Assembly: GCF_000315365.1 (NCBI RefSeq)
Contig: NZ_CAOS01000003.1
Coordinates: forward strand, 310,001 to 374,000
Length of the DNA: 64,000 bases
Direction of reading: 5' to 3'
From: Desulforamulus hydrothermalis Lam5 = DSM 18033
Lineage (GTDB): Bacteria > Bacillota > Desulfotomaculia > Desulfotomaculales > Desulfotomaculaceae
Of the stretch, positions 7,775 through 15,892 are shown one piece after another. Both the position numbers and the translations under genes were made by a program. The notes beneath the pieces are model-generated. The model saw nothing but the letters and a program-made list of their open reading frames with translations. It had not been told where the DNA came from and made no database searches. How positions within the stretch are numbered: position 1 is the first letter of the stretch; each line of letters opens with the position of its first letter.

Positions 7775-8593
7775 TTATTTTAAATAGGCCTGGATTACCT
7801 GCAACACTGTAGTTTGTTCGCTATCCACACCGCCTTCCGGCGAGAAACGGTTAACAAAGGTGTATTTGAGGGCAGTCTGCAGCGGTTGTCCCCTGCTTAT
7901 CAATGCCGAAGCAGCAATGGCGGGACGGAATCCGGTGGGACGGCTAAGGCTTTCTTCATGGTACAGGCTGTTAAGTTTATGAGTAATCCTGGCCAGCAGC
8001 AAGGCATGCTGCGGCGTGGCACCATAGACCTTGTCCAGCAGATCAGCCATCACTTCCACCGGTGGCAGGGTAAGCTGAATTGTTTCAAATCGGTCTTCCA
8101 CCGCCGTATCTTCCATAAAGGTACCGGTATGGCTGCGGCCCCGGTTTTCGGTAGCAATAAAAATACAACGGGGATGCACCGTAATGTATTGTTTGGTTTC
8201 TTCAATATAAACTTCCCGGTTGTGGTCTAAAATGGTGTAAATAGAGTTATGAATATCGGGAGTTACCCGGTTAAATTCATCCAGTGCCACGATACCCGGC
8301 TGCTGAATGGCTGCAACAAACTGGGACTGAACAAAAACCGTTTGCCCGCCAATAAATTCCCAATGCCCGAACCAATCCCTGGGCGTCCGGACGGCACCCA
8401 CATTAACCCGGTGAAAAGGCAGGTTATGCGCCCGGGCCAGCCGCTTGGTAAGTTCTGTTTTACCCGTACCGGGATCGCCGGTAAGCATAACATTAATGCC
8501 GGAAAACATTAAATCCTGTATTACAGACAATTTTTCAGGATCAACCCAAAAATCAGGCAAACTTTCCACATTTTTTCCCCATTGCTCTGTCAT
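7775..8593 (-). CDS. MoxR-family AAA+ ATPase
   Basis: 272 aa with Walker A GDPGTGKTEL near residues 39-48, Walker B GIVALDEFNRV near 102-112, and a sensor-1 region around FIATENRG. The start ATG is preceded by GGGGGTTGTATT. It forms a two-gene operon with the VWA/HEAAH protein downstream. MoxR-VWA pairs act as chaperones that remodel or insert cofactors into specific enzymes; which enzyme is served here cannot be told from the window. Confidence 0.88.
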   Translation of the reverse strand: MTEQWGKNVESLPDFWVDPEKLSVIQDLMFSGINVMLTGDPGTGKTELTKRLARAHNLPFHRVNVGAVRTPRDWFGHWEFIGGQTVFVQSQFVAAIQQPGIVALDEFNRVTPDIHNSIYTILDHNREVYIEETKQYITVHPRCIFIATENRGRSHTGTFMEDTAVEDRFETIQLTLPPVEVMADLLDKVYGATPQHALLLARITHKLNSLYHEESLSRPTGFRPAIAASALISRGQPLQTALKYTFVNRFSPEGGVDSEQTTVLQVIQAYLK

Positions 8594-8759
8594 AATACAA
8601 CCCCCATGTTTGTGTGATATATCATACTTCTACAAGTTTTCTTACATACCCTCTATTGTTAGAAAAATGCAAGAAATACAGGAGAATTTCCAATAAAACA
8701 GGATTTTCCATGCCAACGGCGAACTTAGTTAAAGTAACGGGTTAACGGGGGTTCCTAAG

Positions 8760-9035
8760 GTGACTGACCATTTTCTTCATCAGAAGTATATTTATTGGAA
8801 ATATAAAGGCCGGTGGTGCATCGCCAAGGTGCAAATGAGCCCCGTCGCAGATAAAGTATATCTTTACATCTGGCAGTTGGACGGCACTTATGTGGGTATG
8901 ACGGCAGGCAAACGCCCGGAAACCGTACTGCAGTCCCAGGGTTATCAGATGTGGGTTGAGGAAGGTTGTCCGAATCTGAAAAGCCTGTTGGACCAAAGGA
9001 TTAAGAACAAGCAGGAACAGGTTGAGCTGTTTTAA
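8760..9035 (+). CDS. Small unknown protein
   Basis: 91 aa from a GTG start. No family was recognised. The chain is rich in aromatic residues (YIYWKYKGRWC near the N-terminus) and ends in a charged helix-like tail (QRIKNKQEQVELF). Purine-rich sequence precedes the start but is not a strong ribosome site. It is divergent from the MoxR operon across a 166-bp gap and is followed by another small unknown gene. Confidence 0.5.
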   Translation: MTDHFLHQKYIYWKYKGRWCIAKVQMSPVADKVYLYIWQLDGTYVGMTAGKRPETVLQSQGYQMWVEEGCPNLKSLLDQRIKNKQEQVELF

Positions 9036-9139
9036 TTTTAACCTGGACGGGTCGGACAAGATGCAAATTATTTTTACAACAGGGAATAATGTCCAAAGGG
9101 ACTAATATAAGCCAAGTTACATTTAGGAGGAATTTTATC

Positions 9140-9583
9140 ATGACCCAAGAAGCAAAGTTTGATGTTATCCAGGAGTACGGCAGCACTGCCTATAGCCCGG
9201 ATTTCGGCGCCTGGGCAGATCTCAATTATGAAGAAAACGGCCGGGAATTTTCCCGTACCACCATGGTTTTGGTTCACCCTGCCTGGACCGAACCCCTGGA
9301 AATGGCTGCCGGGGAATACTCGCCGCCCAGTTGGGCCTATGACCCTGAATCAGACATGTACTTACTGTTGGTGAAATGGCAAAACGGCGTCCGCCTGCCC
9401 ATTGCCTTTCATAAGGAGGCAGCCGGCAAACTGCTGTTTGACGAATATGTTAAAAATCCCTTTGATATTATGATCTCCAATAAAAAAATAGCCGGCGATA
9501 TTGAGCAGGACGACAGTTTGCGCATGCATGTGTTATGGGATGTTAAATTCAGCAAATCCCCCCAGGCTGCCTGGCCGGAATAA
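9140..9583 (+). CDS. Small unknown protein
   Basis: 147 aa. The start ATG follows AGGAGGAATTTTATC, a strong ribosome site, which favours it over an upstream ATG 17 codons earlier. The protein is acidic, has no signal peptide or membrane segment, and carries several tryptophans. I recognise no domain. An intrinsic terminator follows. Confidence 0.7.
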   Translation: MTQEAKFDVIQEYGSTAYSPDFGAWADLNYEENGREFSRTTMVLVHPAWTEPLEMAAGEYSPPSWAYDPESDMYLLLVKWQNGVRLPIAFHKEAAGKLLFDEYVKNPFDIMISNKKIAGDIEQDDSLRMHVLWDVKFSKSPQAAWPE

Positions 9584-9590
9584 TTTAGCA

Positions 9591-9621
9591 ACCCGGCAGA
9601 CAGCTGCCGGGTTTGGTTTTT
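9591..9621 (+). terminator. Intrinsic terminator
   Basis: Perfect stem ACCCGGCAG/CTGCCGGGT with a 4-nt loop, then TTGGTTTTT. Ends the gene at 9140-9583. Confidence 0.85.
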
Positions 9622-9675
9622 CATATACTTTTTTCCGAAGGGGTATAATATAACAAAAACCAGAGGTGTTTATCC

Positions 9676-9963
9676 ATGTCCTTACCCCCTGACGAAAAAT
9701 TCCTGATGAGTTATTTTGCCTCGGTAAATGCAGCAGCCCGGGCAGCCCAAGATTTAACCGAAGCAGGCTTCCGGCTTCCCTATATTAACTCCCTGGCGGC
9801 CAATTACCCCACTGATGTTTTTAACCAGTCGATCCACCCGGATCTCAGCGGGGGTACCCTGTCTGACCTGGACTATAATTATGCCGTTCCTTTTATACAA
9901 CCGCCTGCGGACAAGCTGCAGCAAGCCTTTGCCATTGTTCATCAACACGGTGGTAAAATATGA
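9676..9963 (+). CDS. Small unknown protein
   Basis: 95 aa. The N-terminal region (YFASVNAAARAAQDLTEAGF) looks like an amphipathic helix followed by a strand, reminiscent of small ferredoxin-fold stress proteins in which a helix follows a first strand. This is only a resemblance. A GAGGTG ribosome site precedes the ATG. It is a single-gene unit between two terminators. Confidence 0.6.
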   Translation: MSLPPDEKFLMSYFASVNAAARAAQDLTEAGFRLPYINSLAANYPTDVFNQSIHPDLSGGTLSDLDYNYAVPFIQPPADKLQQAFAIVHQHGGKI

Positions 9964-9977
9964 CCGATCTAAGACAG

Positions 9978-10014
9978 AAAGACGTCATGCCTAAACAAAA
10001 GGCGGCGTCTTTTT
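9978..10014 (+). terminator. Intrinsic terminator
   Basis: AAAGACG/CGTCTTT outer stem with an inner GCCT/AGGC stem and a T tract, just after the 95-aa gene. Confidence 0.8.
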
Positions 10015-10090
10015 AATTGTGCTGACCACAGCTTGCTCAGTATAATTATCAGTAATAATTTAATTAAAACTCCTTTGGAGAAACATTGGT

Positions 10091-11401
10091 ATGACTAAAT
10101 TATTAATCCAAAAACTGGAACAGATTGAAAATGCATTTTACCTGTCATCCGTCCAGGTCAGAGAATTAGCAAAGAAGCTGCAAACAGAAATGACAGGTTT
10201 GCCCGGCCAAGGCTCATTACAAATGCTGCCCACATTTATGCAGCTGCCTGCCGGCAGCGAAACCGGCACTTTTCTGGCGGTTGATTTCGGCGGCACTAAC
10301 GTTCGTTTACAGTTGGTGGAATTGCTGGGCCGGGGGCAGTATGCCATTAAAAAACAACATTCCTTCCGGTTGAAAGACCCCTCCGGCCGGTATGATTTCA
10401 CCGCCCGGGAAACCACCGGCGAAGCTCTGTTTGACTTTCTGGCCGGCCAGATTGCCTCTTTTATGGAGGGTACTTTCGCCACTTCACTGGGCCTTACCTT
10501 TTCTTTCCCCTGCCGTCAGCTGGCAGCCAACAAAGCCGTGTTGCTGCATTGGACGAAAGAGTTTCAAACCTCGGCAGTGGTAGGCCGGGAAATCATGGGG
10601 CTTTTGGCCGGAGCACTGGCTGACAGGGGTTTAGCCCATCTGCAGCCGGCTGCCCTCATAAATGACACCACCGGCACCTTGCTTACAGCCGCCTACAGCA
10701 ACCCCCACGCCGATATCGGCTCCATTTGCGGCACCGGACACAATACTTGTTATTTTAAAACAAAAGAACCGGCCATGATTATTAACATGGAAGCCGGCAA
10801 CTTTAAGCAATTTGCCCTTACAGCATACGACCGGCTGCTGGACAGCAACAGCCGCCGGCCGGGTACCCAACTGCTGGAAAAGGCTGTTGCGGGCCGTTAT
10901 TTGGGAGAAATTTGCCGCCTCATCCTGCTGGATATGGTTGAACAGGGCCTGCTTTTTCGTGGCAGCATACCGGCTTTAGTCAGGCAGCAGCAAACCATTG
11001 ACACTTCTGAGCTGGCTCTCCTGGCAGCGGATAATTCCCCCTCACTGCTTCATATTGACCGCTGGCTGGCCGCCAGGCAAAACATACATCCCACCACCTT
11101 GACTGACCGGCAAGTATTAAAAAAGATTGCTTTAACGGTTATTTCGCGTTCTGCCCGGTTGGTCGGCGCCACTTACATCGGCATCTTACAGCAAATAGAC
11201 CCGGGCCTGCAGCGCCGTCATGTGATCGGGCTGGACGGTTCACTGTTTGAGAAAATGCCCGGCTACCTGTCAAAAGTACGGGCAGTGCTGCGGGAAGTAT
11301 TCAACGATAAAGCCCAAAGTATTTTGCCGGTTCTTACCGGCAACGGTTCCGGCATCGGCGCTGCCATTGCGGCAGCCGTCTGTGCTGACAGACAGACCTA
11401 G
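10091..11401 (+). CDS. Hexokinase of the eukaryotic family
   Basis: 436 aa. Phosphorylates hexoses with ATP. The order of motifs follows eukaryotic-type hexokinases: phosphate-1 loop FLAVDFGGTNVRLQ (about residues 60-73), LGLTFSFPC sugar-binding region (about 136-144), NDTTGTLLTAAY (about 195-206) with the catalytic Asp, IGSICGTGHN (about 213-222), and a C-terminal GNGSGIGAA adenosine loop. The two-domain length of about 440 aa fits one hexokinase unit rather than the shorter ROK or Glk glucokinases. It is monocistronic. This family is uncommon in bacteria but known in some anaerobic Firmicutes; glucose as substrate is inferred. Confidence 0.88.
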   Translation: MTKLLIQKLEQIENAFYLSSVQVRELAKKLQTEMTGLPGQGSLQMLPTFMQLPAGSETGTFLAVDFGGTNVRLQLVELLGRGQYAIKKQHSFRLKDPSGRYDFTARETTGEALFDFLAGQIASFMEGTFATSLGLTFSFPCRQLAANKAVLLHWTKEFQTSAVVGREIMGLLAGALADRGLAHLQPAALINDTTGTLLTAAYSNPHADIGSICGTGHNTCYFKTKEPAMIINMEAGNFKQFALTAYDRLLDSNSRRPGTQLLEKAVAGRYLGEICRLILLDMVEQGLLFRGSIPALVRQQQTIDTSELALLAADNSPSLLHIDRWLAARQNIHPTTLTDRQVLKKIALTVISRSARLVGATYIGILQQIDPGLQRRHVIGLDGSLFEKMPGYLSKVRAVLREVFNDKAQSILPVLTGNGSGIGAAIAAAVCADRQT

Positions 11402-11531
11402 TTCTCCTGCCAAAGCAAAAAAAGGCCAGCCCCTGTTTAAGACACATAACGCGGGGCCGGCAACACCGGAAAAGTTCTGAAATTATATATTCGGCAAAGT
11501 GATTTAAATTCCTGTCGCCGCTGCGACACTT

Positions 11532-12119
11532 TTATGAATTTTCTGCCGGCGGTAACCCGGATGGTTCCTCCGGTACAAACAGACCGTTTTTGCCGCAGCA
11601 AATCATCACGAAGTTTACCAGAAAATGCGCCCAAACAGGTGCCCAGATGACCTGGGTCATCTGATACAGCCAGCCCAGGGCCACACTCATGGCAAAGGTT
11701 CCTAACAAGAGCACCCATTTTTTCAAATAGCGAACATGGATGACAGCAAACAGGGCGCTGGTCATGACAATACCTAAAACAGGCTGCAGGGCTGCCCGGA
11801 ATAACAGTTCTTCGGATATGGCACCCAAACCCATCAGCAATACCAGCGTAAAGTAAGAAAAAGAATAAAAGGTTTTATTCGTACCGTCATCCAGCAGCAG
11901 ATTATGAGGTACCATAAAAAACAGCAGTATTTGCAACAGTACCAACCCGGCGGCCAGCAGGCTGCCCCAGCCAAAAACCAAGGATGCCTCGCCAAGCCTG
12001 AATATATCAGCCCAACCGACCCCATGACGTACATTAAACAACCACAGCAGCGCCAGGCCCACAGATAAAATCACGGTTTGGGAAAGCAAGGCGGCTTTTA
12101 ATAACAACTTTTTATCCAT
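11532..12119 (-). CDS. CPBP-family intramembrane metalloprotease
   Basis: 195 aa, almost entirely hydrophobic with about six membrane segments. The family motifs are present: GAISEELLFRA (EExxxR), FAVIHV, and HFLVN near the C-terminus, giving the Glu and His residues of the CPBP (CAAX protease and bacteriocin-processing) site. Substrate unknown. It lies 20 bp downstream of addA on the same strand, so it may be read through from addBA. Confidence 0.85.
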   Translation of the reverse strand: MDKKLLLKAALLSQTVILSVGLALLWLFNVRHGVGWADIFRLGEASLVFGWGSLLAAGLVLLQILLFFMVPHNLLLDDGTNKTFYSFSYFTLVLLMGLGAISEELLFRAALQPVLGIVMTSALFAVIHVRYLKKWVLLLGTFAMSVALGWLYQMTQVIWAPVWAHFLVNFVMICCGKNGLFVPEEPSGLPPAENS

Positions 12120-12139
12120 AATACCGTCCTGTTTAATTT

Positions 12140-15100
12140 TTATTGGCCAGGCCCAAAATAAATAGTTTCCCCGCTTTGCAGCAGATAAACGGCTCTTTCT
12201 TTAACCGGCCTGTTAAAGATATCCAGTACCGCCCGGGTATATAGATTTATTTGCCCCCGGTAACGCTCTGCCGGAACACTTTGACCCGGCGTCACCGTAT
12301 CGGTTTTATAGTCAATCAGCAGCAACCCGTCCCCCTCATCTGCCAGGCAGTCAATCACCCCCTGCACCAGAACAATCTCTCCGGCCGCAGTTGATAATTC
12401 AGGATAAATCTCGTCAGCCGGTAAAGCCAGCGTGAACGGCAATTCCCGCTGTACCCGCACCGCCCGGAGCACCCGCTGCCCCAGCGGGCCGGCAAAAAAA
12501 CGGCTAATTTGTGCCGGCTGAATTACCGCCGCTTGTTCCGGCCGCAGGATTTCCCGCTCCACCAGGCGGTCCAACAAAATTTTAACATCTTGCTCGGTGG
12601 GAAAACTTTGCAGGCTGATGTGCTGCATCACCAGGTGGACGGCCGAACCCCTTTCCGCCGCTGTCAGTCCCCCGGCTTGCTGCAAAAATCCGGGGCGCCC
12701 GGTGACCGGCGGGCGGTGAGGCATAAAGGCTTCCTCGTAGTCAGTCAACCGTCCTTTGATTTCTGTTACCGACACCTTAGCCGGTTTGGTGGTTAGTTCC
12801 GCCAGAGGGTAAACCCAACTGAGCCGCCGGGCAACCTCCTGCTTGTATCCGCTGTCTGCCAGAGGTTCCAGCTTTTTTACTTTTGCCAGCCACTCTGATG
12901 CTTGCGGTTGATCAACAGCCGGCTGGTTTTGCACCTGCTCCATGTTATAGACAAAAATGCTCCAGCTTGATACATCCGCTGCCACCTCGGCGGGCGGTAG
13001 TGCTGTATCCCCTGCCTGCCGGCGCAAAACCTGCCCGTCCCGGTGACGGGCCAGGGCGGGACAAAGCCAATCCAGGTAACATCCGGCAGTCGTCAGCTCA
13101 CTGTCCGGCAACCGCCAGCCCGGCTGGTCTATGGCGGCGCACCATTTCTCCAAAGACTTGCTTAAATGGCGCACCGAACCCACCAGAATTAACTTCTCCC
13201 TGGCTCTGGTCAGGGCCACATAAAGAATCCTCATTTCTTCTGCCACCGCTTCCCGTCTGATCTGCTGCTTTATTAGCAGCTTAGGCAAGCTGGCATAGGC
13301 AACCCGGGTAGTCAGATTGATTATTTGGGGCCCCCAACCGAGCTTTTTGTGCATCAATAGGTTTTTGTTTAAGTCCAGCAGGTTAAATTTTTTGCCCAGG
13401 TTAGCCACAAAGACCACCGGAAATTCCAGGCCCTTGCTTTTATGAATACTCATGATGCGCACCACGTTTTCCTGTTCACCCAAGGTCCTGGCAGAGCCAA
13501 GATCGCCTCCGGCATCTTGCATGCGCTCCACAAAACGCAGAAAACTAAACAGACCACGGAAAGAGGTTGCTTCAAATTGCTTAGCCCGGTGATAAAGAAC
13601 CCGCAGGTTGGCCTGCCGTTGGGCGCCGCCTGTCATGCCGCCCACATAGTCATAATAGCCGGTTTCCCGCAGCAACAGCCAGATTAAATCAGCCAGGGAT
13701 CCCTGCCGGGCCTGCCACCGCCACTGCTCCAGCTTGGCCAGAAAAGCCGCCAATCGGCTGGATACTTCCCCTAGATCAGCCCGGGCGGCGGCCAGCACGG
13801 CATCGTAAAAATCGCCCTCCCGGCAGCACAGCCTGATTTGCGCCAGGTCCTCCCCCCGCAAACCCACCATGGGAGACCGCAAGACACCAGCCAGCGGTAC
13901 ATCCTGCCTTGGGTTGTCGATAATCTTCAGCAGTGATATAAAGGTTTCCACCTCCACCGCTGCAAAATAACCACTGCCCAGCTCCGCCGACACAGGAATC
14001 CCCATGGCCCGCAGTTCTTCCAGAAAAGTATTGGCCCGGCCGGCCGTGGCCCGCAATAAAATAACAATATCGCGGTAGGTTACCGGCCGGTACTGTCCCA
14101 TTCCTTTATCCCATACCATAAACCGGGATTCCGGAGACTCTCCGACACCCTTAACCATCTCCAGGATACGTCGCCCCACCAGCCTGGCCTCGGCCTGGTC
14201 AATGTCAAGTTCTGCCGTTTCCGCCGCCCCGTCGGGCTGCCAATCCGGCAAGTCTTCCTGGCCTGCGGCCGCCTGATCGCCGTTGTCAGGGGGCAATTCC
14301 CGGCGGTCTATTAAATGCAGTTCCACCGGCCCCTCAGCTGTCAGCACCCCCTCACTGTCTGGGAAATCGGCCCCATAACGGAGTTCAGAAGCCTCATCGT
14401 AGTCCACTTCGGCAGCAGCGCCGGTCATAATTTGCCGGAAAATAAAGTTTACAGCATTAATCACACTCAACCGGCTGCGAAAATTTTTACGCAGGTCTAT
14501 ACGACAGCCGGCAGCATTGCCCGGTTCACCGTACTGCCGGTATTTGTCTAAAAAAAGACCGGGTTCCGCCAGGCGAAAACGGTAAATACTCTGCTTTACA
14601 TCCCCCACCATAAAACGGTTGTTATCCCGGGCCACTAACTGCAGGATGGTTTCCTGAACCTCATTTATATCCTGGTACTCATCCACCAGCACCTCAGCAA
14701 ACTGTTCCTGCAGTTCCCGGGCCACCGGGGAAGGAATTACCTGACCGGGACCGCCGGACTGATCCAGCAGGACAGCCAAACAGTAATGCTCCAGGTCGTT
14801 AAAATCCACCAGCCCTTTTGTTTGTTTTTTTCTTTGATAACACTGCCTAAACTCCTCTGTCAGGTGGGCCAGTTCCTTCATCAGGGGGTGCAGTAAGCGC
14901 AGGTCCTGCAACAGTTCCTCGGGAGGGGCAGCAAAATAAACAGCGGTAACTTCCTTAACCATGTCTTTGGCCTTGTTTCTCAGGTCCTGAACCTTGGTCT
15001 TGAGAGCTTCATCCACCTCGCCTCGACAGGCCGCCAACCTGCCCCAGTGCAGGTTGGTAAAAGAACGGTATAATTTATCCCAACTCATGTCGTTACAGCA

Positions 15101-15892
15101 AACCAGCGGCTCCAACTGCCGGATATCCTCCGCCAGCTGCCGGCAGTAGGGCAACGGGCCGCCGGGCTGCCCGGCCCACCAGGCGGCTTGTTTTAACAAG
15201 CGCAGTGCTGCCCGTATATGATTACTAATTTCTTTTTTAACTTGTTCCAGCCATGGCAGTTGATCCAGGGAAGCATCCTCAGCCAGGGCAAAACTGTCTG
15301 CCGCTGCCGTCAGCCAGTGGCCGGGCCAGGGGTGACTGCCGGCAAAACGATACAAAGTCAGCACTAAATCCTGCAGCCGGCTGTCGTCCCGCAGGCCGCC
15401 GTAAGCATCCACCAGGCGTATAAAGGCTGCATTGTCCTGCCGGGCATAGCGTTCTTCAAATACTTCTTCCAGCACCTCCAACCGCAGCAATTCCGCTTCT
15501 GTTTCATCTGCCACCCGGAAACCCGGGTCTAAATCCAGCAGGTAATAGTAACGCCGCAGCAGGTCAAGGCAAAAGGAATGCAGGGTGGTGACGGCAGCCC
15601 GGTTAAGCATGGCCAGCTGCTTGGCCAGCCGCCTGTCATGGGGATTTTCTTTAAGAGCTTGGTGCAGCGCAGCGGCAATGCGTTCCCGCATCTCTGCCGC
15701 AGCAGCGTTGGTGAAGGTAACAACCAGCAGGCTATCCACCTCCACCGGTCGCTCCCGGTCAGTAATCAGCCGGATAATCCGCTCCACCAGCACCGCTGTT
15801 TTGCCGGCTCCGGCTGCTGCCGCCACCAACAGCGCTTTATCCCGGGTAGTAATGGCAGACCATTGTTCATCCGTCCATTTTGCGTCACGCAT
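12140..15892 (-). CDS. addA: ATP-dependent helicase/nuclease subunit A
   Basis: 1250 aa. Helicase-nuclease subunit of AddAB, which resects double-strand breaks for recombination. UvrD-type motor: Walker A VAAAAGAGKTAVL near residue 30, ATPase motif VLVDEYQDINEVQ near 420, and SIHKSKGLEFPVV further on. The RecB-type nuclease domain at the C-terminus carries LLLIDYKTDTV. The start is M-R-D-A-K-W: its ATG overlaps the end of addB by 8 bp and has GTGGGTGATAACC before it, whereas the next upstream start is weaker. Length fits Firmicute AddA (about 1200-1250 aa). Confidence 0.95.
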   Translation of the reverse strand: MRDAKWTDEQWSAITTRDKALLVAAAAGAGKTAVLVERIIRLITDRERPVEVDSLLVVTFTNAAAAEMRERIAAALHQALKENPHDRRLAKQLAMLNRAAVTTLHSFCLDLLRRYYYLLDLDPGFRVADETEAELLRLEVLEEVFEERYARQDNAAFIRLVDAYGGLRDDSRLQDLVLTLYRFAGSHPWPGHWLTAAADSFALAEDASLDQLPWLEQVKKEISNHIRAALRLLKQAAWWAGQPGGPLPYCRQLAEDIRQLEPLVCCNDMSWDKLYRSFTNLHWGRLAACRGEVDEALKTKVQDLRNKAKDMVKEVTAVYFAAPPEELLQDLRLLHPLMKELAHLTEEFRQCYQRKKQTKGLVDFNDLEHYCLAVLLDQSGGPGQVIPSPVARELQEQFAEVLVDEYQDINEVQETILQLVARDNNRFMVGDVKQSIYRFRLAEPGLFLDKYRQYGEPGNAAGCRIDLRKNFRSRLSVINAVNFIFRQIMTGAAAEVDYDEASELRYGADFPDSEGVLTAEGPVELHLIDRRELPPDNGDQAAAGQEDLPDWQPDGAAETAELDIDQAEARLVGRRILEMVKGVGESPESRFMVWDKGMGQYRPVTYRDIVILLRATAGRANTFLEELRAMGIPVSAELGSGYFAAVEVETFISLLKIIDNPRQDVPLAGVLRSPMVGLRGEDLAQIRLCCREGDFYDAVLAAARADLGEVSSRLAAFLAKLEQWRWQARQGSLADLIWLLLRETGYYDYVGGMTGGAQRQANLRVLYHRAKQFEATSFRGLFSFLRFVERMQDAGGDLGSARTLGEQENVVRIMSIHKSKGLEFPVVFVANLGKKFNLLDLNKNLLMHKKLGWGPQIINLTTRVAYASLPKLLIKQQIRREAVAEEMRILYVALTRAREKLILVGSVRHLSKSLEKWCAAIDQPGWRLPDSELTTAGCYLDWLCPALARHRDGQVLRRQAGDTALPPAEVAADVSSWSIFVYNMEQVQNQPAVDQPQASEWLAKVKKLEPLADSGYKQEVARRLSWVYPLAELTTKPAKVSVTEIKGRLTDYEEAFMPHRPPVTGRPGFLQQAGGLTAAERGSAVHLVMQHISLQSFPTEQDVKILLDRLVEREILRPEQAAVIQPAQISRFFAGPLGQRVLRAVRVQRELPFTLALPADEIYPELSTAAGEIVLVQGVIDCLADEGDGLLLIDYKTDTVTPGQSVPAERYRGQINLYTRAVLDIFNRPVKERAVYLLQSGETIYFGPGQ

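Noticed and set aside
11405-11470. Terminator after hexokinase
   Set aside because: GCC-A-GCCCC and GGGGC-C-GGC can pair only with a mismatch across a 20-nt loop and there is no T run.
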